NCBI GenBank assembly: GCA_017444985.1 | Contig: JAFSVK010000170.1 | Coordinates: 1 to 64,000, forward strand | Source of the DNA: Bacillota bacterium | GTDB taxonomy: Bacteria; Bacillota; Clostridia; Lachnospirales; CAG-274 | Length of the DNA: 64,000 bases | Reading direction: 5' to 3' | In this document: one piece after another, positions 45,956 to 56,418 of the stretch | Numbering within the stretch: position 1 is the stretch's first letter | Layout of the letters: every line of letters begins with the position of its first letter | Program-made: the position numbers and the translations under genes | The notes under the pieces: generated by a model | Seen by the model: only the letters and a program-made list of their open reading frames with translations | Told to the model about the DNA's origin: nothing | Database searches by the model: none

Positions 45956-47613
45956 AAACTCTTAAAAGAAAAAATGCACTGAAATGGATATTTAAATATA
46001 CAAAAGGCCAACTCTTTAGGGTGGCCTTTTTGTCTGTAATAACAGGTCTTATAGCCTTTGGTTTTATATGGCTTGCCGTTGTATCAAAAAAAGTGCTTGA
46101 TATTGCTACGGGGGACGATGGTGGCAATATATTCTTACACATCGGCATTATATTTTTCATTATAGGAATGCAAGCCTTTTTGAATGTTATATATGCAAAT
46201 ATAGTTATACGCACCGTGGGTAAGACAGACATTGCCATAAAACAAGGTGTTTTTTCGAAACTTTTACAAAAAAAATGGACAGCTGTAAATAAATTTCACT
46301 CGGGAGAGATCATAAACAGACTCACCTCCGATGTTGATATTGTTGTTAACGGTGTTGTGGACATACTTCCTACAGCCATTGCGCTTCTTACAAGGCTTAT
46401 AGCGGGACTTATTGTACTTTTTTCCATAGATGCCAAGTTTACCGCAATAGCCGTAGGCGTAGGACTTTTTGTATTCGTATGTGCAAAAATATACAGCAAA
46501 CACTTTAAATACCTACACAAAAATCTCCAATCGGCTAACGGTGAGGTAAGAAGTTTTTTACAGGAATGCTTTGAAAATATAATAGTTATAAAATCCTTCG
46601 CCAATGATGAAAATATCCGAAAACGACTTAGCGAGAGGCAAAATAAAGCCCTTAAAATAATGTATAAGAAACAGACTGTAAGTAATGTGGCTAACACGGG
46701 AGTGTATGTTCTCTTTACGGGAAGCTACTATGCAGCTCTTATATGGGGTGCATTCAGCATAGGTAAGGGAGTTATAACCTTCGGTACCTTAACGGCATTT
46801 TTGCAGATCATAGAACAAATAAAAGCTCCCATGGCAAATATAAGCGGCCTTGTGCCTAAATTTTATTCTATGGTAGCCTCTGCGGAAAGACTTATGGACC
46901 TTGAAGTACTGCAGGATGAAACAAGAGAGGGATCATCGGAAGCTGCCTTCTATAAGGATATTGAAAGCATAGTCATAGACAAAGTTTCCTTTTCATATAA
47001 AGATGAGAGTGTGCTTAAAAATGCCTCGGCTGTAATAAAAAAAGGAGAGTTTGTAGCCATTTCGGGTAGATCGGGTATAGGTAAGTCTACTGTCATGAAA
47101 CTACTTTTAAACCTTATTGAACCCAATAAGGGAAGTGTATACTTTAAGTGTAAGAATAAGGATGTAACCATAGATGCAGGTCACAGAGGGCTGTTTGCTT
47201 ATGTCCCCCAGGGCAATATGATACTATCCGGTACTTTGAAAGAAAACATAGCTTTTTGCAATCCCTCCGCCTCGGATGAAGAGATAGTAAAGGCAGCCAA
47301 ACTTTCCATGCTTTGGGATTTTATACAAAGTTTACCCGAAAAAGAAAATACTATTATAGGCGAAAGAGGATTAGGCTTAAGCGAAGGGCAAACTCAGCGC
47401 CTTGCAATAGCAAGAGCCATACTTACGGATGCTCCCATACTTTTACTTGATGAGGCTACCTCCGCCCTTGATGAAGAAAACGAAGTTAAGCTTATTGAAA
47501 ACCTTAAAAAGCTAAAAAACAAAACTTGTATATTTATATCCCATAGACAAAAGACTCTCGAAATGTGTGAAAGTATTTTGACCATGGAAGACGGAAAATT
47601 ATTAAAATCATAA
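45952..47613 (+). CDS. ABC exporter-type half transporter
   Basis: The 553 residues fuse about five to six membrane helices (20-300) with a C-terminal ATPase. The ATPase shows Walker A SGRSGIGKSTVMKLLL, signature LSEGQTQRLAIARA, Walker B LLLDEATSALDE and a switch His (FISHR). The type-I exporter fold usually dimerises and sends lipids, peptides or drugs outward. It is translationally coupled to the GH105 gene, yet sugar import normally uses a different ABC class with binding proteins. Its substrate is therefore unclear. Confidence 0.85.
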   Translation: MKTLKRKNALKWIFKYTKGQLFRVAFLSVITGLIAFGFIWLAVVSKKVLDIATGDDGGNIFLHIGIIFFIIGMQAFLNVIYANIVIRTVGKTDIAIKQGVFSKLLQKKWTAVNKFHSGEIINRLTSDVDIVVNGVVDILPTAIALLTRLIAGLIVLFSIDAKFTAIAVGVGLFVFVCAKIYSKHFKYLHKNLQSANGEVRSFLQECFENIIVIKSFANDENIRKRLSERQNKALKIMYKKQTVSNVANTGVYVLFTGSYYAALIWGAFSIGKGVITFGTLTAFLQIIEQIKAPMANISGLVPKFYSMVASAERLMDLEVLQDETREGSSEAAFYKDIESIVIDKVSFSYKDESVLKNASAVIKKGEFVAISGRSGIGKSTVMKLLLNLIEPNKGSVYFKCKNKDVTIDAGHRGLFAYVPQGNMILSGTLKENIAFCNPSASDEEIVKAAKLSMLWDFIQSLPEKENTIIGERGLGLSEGQTQRLAIARAILTDAPILLLDEATSALDEENEVKLIENLKKLKNKTCIFISHRQKTLEMCESILTMEDGKLLKS

Positions 47614-47742
47614 AAATATGCCCCTTGTAAATTTTTTTGCTGTTTTAAGTAGTAGGGTACGGATTATAAAAATATAAACGCTTACAGATAGGAAATTTTA
47701 AGAATTTCGCAAAAAAAGCTTTAAATTATTCCTTTTTTGTGG

Positions 47743-47748
47743 TATAAT
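47743..47748 (+). promoter_or_regulatory. -10 box of the gyrBA promoter
   Basis: TATAAT preceded by GTGG, 50 bp before gyrB. A convincing -35 box is not seen at 17 bp (TTTAAA at 47720), as is common for supercoiling-sensitive gyrase promoters (inference). The rest of 47614-47797 holds no recognised feature. Confidence 0.5.
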
Positions 47749-47779
47749 GTATTGAGTAAGAAGTTGTTTAAAAAGTTGA

Positions 47780-49720
<1,941 letters not shown>

Positions 49721-49733
49721 GAGGACACTTTAA

Positions 49734-52244
49734 ATGGACGAAAATAAAAATTACGATCAAATTATAGATGCCGATCTTTCCGGCAAAATGAAAAGCTTTT
49801 ACATCGATTACGCCATGAGTGTTATTGTTTCAAGAGCAATACCCGATGTAAGAGATGGCCTTAAACCCGTACACAGAAGAATAATGTACGATATGCACGA
49901 ACTTAAGCTTCTACCCGGAGGCGGTTACAAAAAATCAGCCCGTATCGTAGGTGATACCATGGGTAAATATCACCCCCACGGTGATGCCTCCATATACGAT
50001 GCTTTGGTTAGACTTGCTCAAGACTTTTCCTTAAGGTATCCCTTGGTAGACGGTCACGGTAACTTCGGTTCCATAGACGGATACCAAGCGGCTGCATCAA
50101 GATATACAGAAGCAAAAATGGCAAAGATATCTCTGCCTTTGCTTGCGGATATCGAAAAAGATACTGTAGACTACATAGATAACTACGACGGAGAGTATAA
50201 GGAACCCACGGTACTGCCTTGCAGATTTCCCAATCTTTTGGTAAACGGCTCTACGGGTATAGCCGTAGGTATGGCTACAAATATTCCTCCTCATAATCTT
50301 AAAGAGGTCATAAATGCCCTTATTAAGATGATAGACAACAGAATAGAGGAAAACAGAGATACGGAAATAGACGAAATACTTCAAATCATAAAAGGTCCCG
50401 ATTTCCCTACGGGTGCCAGCATTATAGGCAGAAGCGGTATGGAAGCGGCATACAGAACGGGCAGGGGAAAACTCCGTGTTCGTTCTGCATGTGAAGTAAG
50501 AACGGCACCCAGCGGTAAAGAAAGTATAGTTGTTACCGAAATACCTTTTAATGTTAATAAATCTCGTATGATAAGCGGTATAGCCGAACTTGTAAAAGAG
50601 AAGAAAATAGAAGGCGTATCCGATATACACGACCATTCCGACAGAAACGGAATAAATATAATAATAGATTGCAAAAAAGAAGCAAGTGCCGAAGTGGTTA
50701 TGAATAAGCTCTTTAAATACTCTCAGCTTGAAGAGTCCTATTCGGTAAACTTCCTTGCTATCGTAAACGGAGTACCCAAGACCCTTAATATAAAAGAAAT
50801 GCTTTCCTGCTATATGGACCACCAGGAAAACGTGGTTACAAGGCGTACACAGTTCGACAAGAAAAAGGCCGAGGCAAGAATGCACATTGTTGAGGGACTT
50901 TTAATTGCTCTTGATAACATCGATGAGGTCATAACCATCGTAAGAAGTTCAAAGACAACAGCCGAGGCAAGGGAAAGATTGCAAGAAAGATTTTCTTTAA
51001 CGGAGATACAGGCAAACTCCATTATAGAAATGAGAATAAGAGCCCTTGTAGGTTTGGAAAGAGAAAAGCTTGAAGACGAAAGAGCCGAACTTGAAGCGAA
51101 TATAAAAGAATGGTCAGAAATACTTGCAGACAAGAACAAACTTATAAGTGTTATTAAAACGGAACTTATAGAAATAAGGGATAAATACGGCGACGAAAGA
51201 AGAACAAAGATCCTTCCCAATATGGGTGAGATAGATATGGAAGATCTTATAGACGATTACTTAAGTGCCGTAACCATTACAAACCTCAATTATGTGAAGA
51301 GAATAAGTCTTGATACTTACAAGAGCCAAAACAGAGGCGGGAAGGGCATTAAAGGCCTTCAAACAAGAGAAGAAGACTTTGCCCGCAACCTTCTTATAAG
51401 TTCTAACCACAGTTATATCCTCTTCTTTACAACAAAGGGAAAGGTTTACAGAATGAAAACTTGGGAAATACCCGAGGCCGGAAGGAATGCCAAAGGAACT
51501 CCCATTGTAAATCTTCTTCCCCTTGAACCCGAGGAAAAGATAAGTGCCTGTGTGCCTGTTAAACACTTTGGAGAAGGACAATACCTTACCATGGTCACAG
51601 AACAGGGTATTATAAAAAGATCAAGTCTTCGCTTCTTTGAAAACATAAGAAAAACAGGTATAAAGGCTATAAATCTTATGAACGACGACTCTCTTGTAAC
51701 GGTTATAAAAACTACGGGAGACGATCAGCTCTTTATTGCTACAAGAAACGGTATGGCAATAAGATTTAAAGAAGAAGAAGTAAGAGGTATGTCAAGAACA
51801 TCCTACGGTGTAAAGGCAATAGCCTTAAAAGAAGGCGATTATATTATAGGTGCCGCCTTGGCAGACCCTGAATACAAAGTTCTTACCGTCACGGAAAACG
51901 GATACGGAAAGTGTACGGGTATCGATAACTTTAAACTTCAACACAGAGGCGGAATAGGTTTAAGATCTTATGCCATAACAGAAAAAACAGGTAAGATCGT
52001 AAGTATAAGCATGGTTAAAGACGGAGAAGAACTTATAATGATAACAGATGAGGGTATCGTTATAAGAATAAAGGTCCGTGATATCAGAACGACCTCCGGA
52101 AGAGTAGCCTCGGGTGTTAAACTCGTTAATATGGATGAGGGTGTTAAGCTTGTAAGTGTGGATAAAATAAGAGAAGAAGCAATTGCAAGTGAAGACTCCG
52201 AAGATATTGATCAAGACGAAAATTACGATATTGGCAACGAATGA
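49734..52244 (+). CDS. gyrA: DNA gyrase subunit A
   Basis: DNA-cleaving subunit of 836 residues. The catalytic Tyr124 lies in AASRYTEAKM. The C-terminal domain carries the GyrA box as QNRGGKG near residue 535, which is needed for wrapping and negative supercoiling, so this pair is the true gyrase. The tail is acidic (EDSEDIDQDENYD). At the quinolone site it has KYHPHGDASIYDAL: Ala85 where E. coli has Ser83, and Asp89 equals Asp87. It follows gyrB by 13 bp. Confidence 0.97.
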   Translation: MDENKNYDQIIDADLSGKMKSFYIDYAMSVIVSRAIPDVRDGLKPVHRRIMYDMHELKLLPGGGYKKSARIVGDTMGKYHPHGDASIYDALVRLAQDFSLRYPLVDGHGNFGSIDGYQAAASRYTEAKMAKISLPLLADIEKDTVDYIDNYDGEYKEPTVLPCRFPNLLVNGSTGIAVGMATNIPPHNLKEVINALIKMIDNRIEENRDTEIDEILQIIKGPDFPTGASIIGRSGMEAAYRTGRGKLRVRSACEVRTAPSGKESIVVTEIPFNVNKSRMISGIAELVKEKKIEGVSDIHDHSDRNGINIIIDCKKEASAEVVMNKLFKYSQLEESYSVNFLAIVNGVPKTLNIKEMLSCYMDHQENVVTRRTQFDKKKAEARMHIVEGLLIALDNIDEVITIVRSSKTTAEARERLQERFSLTEIQANSIIEMRIRALVGLEREKLEDERAELEANIKEWSEILADKNKLISVIKTELIEIRDKYGDERRTKILPNMGEIDMEDLIDDYLSAVTITNLNYVKRISLDTYKSQNRGGKGIKGLQTREEDFARNLLISSNHSYILFFTTKGKVYRMKTWEIPEAGRNAKGTPIVNLLPLEPEEKISACVPVKHFGEGQYLTMVTEQGIIKRSSLRFFENIRKTGIKAINLMNDDSLVTVIKTTGDDQLFIATRNGMAIRFKEEEVRGMSRTSYGVKAIALKEGDYIIGAALADPEYKVLTVTENGYGKCTGIDNFKLQHRGGIGLRSYAITEKTGKIVSISMVKDGEELIMITDEGIVIRIKVRDIRTTSGRVASGVKLVNMDEGVKLVSVDKIREEAIASEDSEDIDQDENYDIGNE

Positions 52245-52259
52245 GCATAGGAGGTTATT

Positions 52260-53810
52260 ATGAGTACAGCACAAATAGGTATCATAATATCGATAGTCGT
52301 TTACCTTATAAGTATGCTTGCGGTAGGTTTTTTTGCCTCTCGTAAAACAAATAATGTAAGTGATTTTTACTTAGGCGGCAGAAAGCTTGGCCCTTTGGTA
52401 ACAGCCATGAGTGCCGAAGCTTCGGATATGAGTTCCTACCTCCTTATGGGTATACCGGGTCTTGCCTATTTTTCGGGTATAGCAGATGCGGGTTGGACTG
52501 CCTTCGGTCTTATAGTAGGAACATATTTAAACTGGCTTTTTGTGGCAAAAAGGCTTAGAAATTATACGGCAAAATTAAATGCCATTACACTACCTGAGTA
52601 TTACAAAGAAAGATTTAGAGACAATAAGAATATAACCCTCCTTATAGGGGCAATTGCTATAATTGTTTTCTTTATACCCTATACAGCCTCGGGCTTTGCA
52701 GCCTGCGGAAAACTTTTTTCACAGCTTTTCGGTATAAACTATAATCTTGCTATGATAATATCGGCTGTGATCATTATAGGTTACACCACAACAGGTGGCT
52801 TCCTTGCTGCTTCCACAACAGACTTTATACAATCCATTGTAATGAGTTTGGCACTTCTTATGGTAGTTTTTTACGGTATAAGTTGTGTAGGCAGTGTGGG
52901 AGATGTAGTAGAAAGTACCAAAGATCTACCCGGATTTTTAAGTGTAAATCATACACTGAACAATGTTACAAATACTGCTGACAGTTACGGTATTTTCAGA
53001 AAAATAACAATGTTCTGCTGGGGGCTCGGTTACTTTGGTATGCCCCACATACTCCTGAGATTTATGGCAATCGAAAAGCCCGATAAGTTAAAGCTTTCAA
53101 GAAGAGTTGCCTCTGTATGGGTAGTACTCTCCTTAGCTATTGCAACAATACTCGGTATTGTAGGTAGGGCTATGACAAATTCAAATGTTTTAACAAGTTT
53201 ACTTGATAAATCCGATCTTACAAGTACGGCAAAAGCCGAGACCCTTATAGTAGTGCTTGCAGATCATATAGCCCAAAACGGTCTTTTGTTTGCTTTACTT
53301 GCGGGTATAATAATAGCGGGAATACTCGCTTCCACAATGTCAACCGCAGACTCTCAGCTTATTGCAGCATCATCCGCGGTCTCCGAAAACATTGTAAGAG
53401 ATGTATTTAAGGTAAAACTTAAAGAAACAACATCTGTATTTTTTGCTAGAGCAACACTTGTTGTTGTAGCTGTATTTGCCGTTATTATTGCATGGAATCC
53501 CAACAGTTCCATATTTAATATAGTTTCCTTTGCATGGGCAGGCTTTGGCGCTGTATTCGGACCAATAACCATAATGTCGCTTTTCTGGAAGCGTACCAAT
53601 CTTCCGGGAGCAGTAGCGGGCATGATATCAGGCGGTGTAATGGTATTTATATGGAAATATTTTGTAAGACCTATAGGCGGTGTATGGGATCTATATGAAT
53701 TGGCACCTGCCTTCGCACTTTCACTTATTGTTATAGTCATCGTCAGTCTTACTACAAAGGCACCCGATGATAATATTGTAAAAGAATTTGAAGAAGTTAA
53801 AAAAATGTAA
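52260..53810 (+). CDS. putP: Sodium/proline symporter, SSS family
   Basis: The integral membrane protein of 516 residues has about 13 hydrophobic segments. Conserved blocks are SDFYLGGRKLGPLVTAMSAEASDMSSYLLMG (sodium-site region), TLPEYYKERF, YTTTGGFLAASTTDFIQ and ILASTMSTADSQLIAASSAVSEN. These fit PutP best within the solute:sodium symporters, and proline uptake is the likely role. It begins 15 bp after gyrA with a GGAGG site, so it may be partly co-transcribed with gyrase. Confidence 0.9.
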   Translation: MSTAQIGIIISIVVYLISMLAVGFFASRKTNNVSDFYLGGRKLGPLVTAMSAEASDMSSYLLMGIPGLAYFSGIADAGWTAFGLIVGTYLNWLFVAKRLRNYTAKLNAITLPEYYKERFRDNKNITLLIGAIAIIVFFIPYTASGFAACGKLFSQLFGINYNLAMIISAVIIIGYTTTGGFLAASTTDFIQSIVMSLALLMVVFYGISCVGSVGDVVESTKDLPGFLSVNHTLNNVTNTADSYGIFRKITMFCWGLGYFGMPHILLRFMAIEKPDKLKLSRRVASVWVVLSLAIATILGIVGRAMTNSNVLTSLLDKSDLTSTAKAETLIVVLADHIAQNGLLFALLAGIIIAGILASTMSTADSQLIAASSAVSENIVRDVFKVKLKETTSVFFARATLVVVAVFAVIIAWNPNSSIFNIVSFAWAGFGAVFGPITIMSLFWKRTNLPGAVAGMISGGVMVFIWKYFVRPIGGVWDLYELAPAFALSLIVIVIVSLTTKAPDDNIVKEFEEVKKM

Positions 53811-53818
53811 ATATCAAA

Positions 53819-53857
53819 AGGGGCACTGTGAAAGCACATTTTACAGTGCCCTTATTT
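53819..53857 (+). terminator. Terminator after putP
   Basis: GGGCACTGT and ACAGTGCCC form a 9-bp stem followed by TTATTTT. Confidence 0.85.
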
Positions 53858-53903
53858 TAGATCAAATAGAGCATTTTTTATAAAAAACAAATAAAAATTC
53901 GTA

Positions 53904-53932
53904 TTGTAAAAAGATTTTTTTTGTGCTATAAT
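53904..53932 (+). promoter_or_regulatory. Promoter of the pectate lyase gene
   Basis: TTGTAA (53904-53909) and TATAAT (53927-53932) with 17 bp spacing, 32 bp before the start codon. Confidence 0.7.
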
Positions 53933-53964
53933 TCTTGAAACAAGAATATATTGGAGGTCTTAAA

Positions 53965-56376
53965 ATGAAGAAAACCATAAGAAAGATAATAGGCTCCGCT
54001 CTTGCTTTAACAATGAGTATAAGCGGTGTTCTGTTTTCAAATGTCTATGCGGCAGGCATTACCGAAAGAGTCGGAGCATGGAAGGAAAGTATGTACTGCG
54101 AGTGGCTTCCCGTTGAAGGTGCCGCTCGATATCAAGCTTATATAATATCCTCGGACGGCAAGGAAAACCTTCTTGATGATGAGCTTATAAGACAGTATGA
54201 TACCTACATAAGAGCCGATGCCGTAGGTCTTTCCGCAGGAAACTACAAAATGAGGATAGTTGCCGAAAATGCGGATGGAACACAAATAGCAAGCGTAGAC
54301 ACGGAAACTCTTACGGTTGAGAGCTACAAGAGAGATGGTTTTGCCTTTGCAAACGGCAGTGCAAGCGGTGGCTATAATAATGACGGTACTCCCGAAAGCG
54401 GTGCTTTAATATTTTATATTACAAATGAAAATAAAGACAGTGTTACTTGCGATATCGTTACCAACAGTAAAGGGGGAACGACCGCCTGTACAGGTGTTGG
54501 CGAAATTATAAAAGCCATGGAAAAGGGTTATGAAACAAGACCGTTTATTTTCAGATTTATAGGTCAAGTAGAAGTACCTGCCAGCGAACAAAAACTTAAT
54601 CAGCTTGATATAAAGAGAGCAGGTAATATAACATTTGAGGGTATAGGCTCGGATGCTGTTGCAAAGTTTGGCTTTAACCTTGTTGAGGCAAAAGATATCG
54701 AAATAAGAAACCTAGGTTTTAAAGATATGACCACTAAGGATGAAGATGCGGTAACCATTAAGGATGAGTCAAAAAATATTTGGATACATAATCTTGATGT
54801 GTTCTACGGCGGGCAGGGTAGCGATGCCGATCAAGCAAAGGGCGACGGCTCTGTAGACCTTAAAGGTGCATCTACCCACATAACCGTAGCAGATAACCAT
54901 TATTGGGATTTCGGTAAGGTAAATCTTTGTGGTTTAAATGAGAGCAAGGATTACTATGTTACATACGCAAGAAACTGGTTCGATCACTCTGACTCTCGTC
55001 ATCCCCGTATAAGAAGAGCTTCCGTTCATATTTTTAATAACTTCTATGACGGTGTTTCAAAATATGGTGTGGGAATGACTTCGGGCGGTTCCGCTTTTGT
55101 AGAAGCAAACTACTTCAGAAACACAAAATATCCTTCCCTTATATCTCTTCAAGGCTCTGACCTTGCGGGAGGCGGTACTTTTAGCGGTGAAGACGGCGGT
55201 ATAACAAAGCTTTACAACAATATTATGGCAGGTACCTATACCTTTATAGAAGGTATCACTGAAGAAAAAGACGGTACTAAAAATTATGACAATCAAGCAG
55301 ACGGCTACACTGTAAAAACCAGAGAGGAAACGCTTCCCGACACCTTAAAATGTGCTGTGGGAGCTACAAGCTACAATAACTTTGACACCACTATGGAGCT
55401 TGGTGTATCTGCCACAGACATTTTAGCCCCCGAAAATGTACCTTCCTACGTTATGGCTAATGCGGGAAGATGTGCAAACGGTGACTTTACATTTGCATTT
55501 AACAATATCGTTGATGATGAAAGCTATGATGTCAACCCTGAGCTTGTTAAAGCTCTTTCGGCGTATACCGATAAAATAGTTGCTATAGGCGGTACGGTTG
55601 CATCTAATACAAACCCCTCCGCTGCAGCTTCAAGTATTACGGGTGTTGACGGAAATACCGTTATACAAAACAGAGACAGTGATAGACAGGCGTATGCGGC
55701 AACTCTCCCCACAGCAACGGAAGAGGAGGGCAATAAAGCCACAGGAGGTGGCGGTGGTGTATCAAGTGTAGACTTAAAACTTGAGACCTCCGATTTATCA
55801 AAGGGAACATTTTCATCCAATATTTTGGGTGTAGGCACAAACGGTGCTTTTGATATACTCGCAAACAGCTCCAAGACCGTAAGTGTAGACTCTTCTAAGG
55901 GTATACAGCTTGGCGGAGCGGGAAATGCCGAATACAGAGCTGTAAGAGTTACCACCGAAAAGCCCGGTACTCTGTATATAAGTGCAAATTCAACAGGCAG
56001 TGATACAAGAACACTTAATGTTGATGATGCAAATACATCCGAAAATATCGGTAGTGTCTCCGCACCCTCGGGAGGTACTGTTAAGCTTGATCATGCGGGT
56101 AGCTTTGTAATATATTCAACAAACAAGGGTATAAACGTTACAAAGGTACAGGTGGTTTACGATAAAGCTGTTTTAGGCGATGCCAACGGCGACGGTACCA
56201 TAGACGCAAAGGATGCAAGTGTAATACTTCAATTTGCAGCTACTACAGACACCCCTTCTGAGGAATTTTTATCTGCTTGCGATGTAAATAAAGACGGTAC
56301 TGTAGATTCTAAGGATGCTTCTTTGGTATTACAGTATTCATCGGGTGTAATAGAAGGCTTTGGAAACGAAGACTAA
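53965..56376 (+). CDS. Secreted PL1-type pectate lyase with dockerin
   Basis: Cleaves polygalacturonate by beta-elimination outside the cell. The 803 residues start with a signal peptide (KKTIRK, hydrophobic core, cut after about VYA). An Ig/FnIII-like segment follows (about 35-115), then a PL1 beta-helix (about 120-480) with WIHNLDVFYGGQG, GDGSVDLKGASTHITVADN, SDSRHPRIRRASVHIFNNFY. After a Gly-rich linker comes an unassigned beta domain (about 600-720). Last is a type I dockerin: GDANGDGTIDAKDASVILQ and CDVNKDGTVDSKDASLVLQ, both Ca-binding loops complete. ATG 53965 follows GGAGG; an earlier in-frame start is rejected because it precedes that site. The dockerin implies attachment to a cohesin scaffold encoded elsewhere. 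Confidence 0.92.
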   Translation: MKKTIRKIIGSALALTMSISGVLFSNVYAAGITERVGAWKESMYCEWLPVEGAARYQAYIISSDGKENLLDDELIRQYDTYIRADAVGLSAGNYKMRIVAENADGTQIASVDTETLTVESYKRDGFAFANGSASGGYNNDGTPESGALIFYITNENKDSVTCDIVTNSKGGTTACTGVGEIIKAMEKGYETRPFIFRFIGQVEVPASEQKLNQLDIKRAGNITFEGIGSDAVAKFGFNLVEAKDIEIRNLGFKDMTTKDEDAVTIKDESKNIWIHNLDVFYGGQGSDADQAKGDGSVDLKGASTHITVADNHYWDFGKVNLCGLNESKDYYVTYARNWFDHSDSRHPRIRRASVHIFNNFYDGVSKYGVGMTSGGSAFVEANYFRNTKYPSLISLQGSDLAGGGTFSGEDGGITKLYNNIMAGTYTFIEGITEEKDGTKNYDNQADGYTVKTREETLPDTLKCAVGATSYNNFDTTMELGVSATDILAPENVPSYVMANAGRCANGDFTFAFNNIVDDESYDVNPELVKALSAYTDKIVAIGGTVASNTNPSAAASSITGVDGNTVIQNRDSDRQAYAATLPTATEEEGNKATGGGGGVSSVDLKLETSDLSKGTFSSNILGVGTNGAFDILANSSKTVSVDSSKGIQLGGAGNAEYRAVRVTTEKPGTLYISANSTGSDTRTLNVDDANTSENIGSVSAPSGGTVKLDHAGSFVIYSTNKGINVTKVQVVYDKAVLGDANGDGTIDAKDASVILQFAATTDTPSEEFLSACDVNKDGTVDSKDASLVLQYSSGVIEGFGNED

Positions 56377-56390
56377 AAAAACTAAAATTT

Positions 56391-56418
56391 ATCCCCAAGG
56401 CACTGCCTTGGGGATTTT
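56391..56418. terminator. Bidirectional terminator between convergent genes
   Basis: ATCCCCAAGG (56391-56400) and CCTTGGGGAT (56406-56415) form a 10-bp stem with T or A runs on both sides. It can serve both the pectate lyase gene and the GGDEF-EAL gene. Confidence 0.88.

Noticed and set aside
50097-50885. Long open frame antisense to gyrA (262 codons), and similar antisense frames in tig and clpX
   Set aside because: They mirror strongly coding + strand genes, have Cys/Tyr/Phe-rich unnatural compositions and no ribosome binding site.
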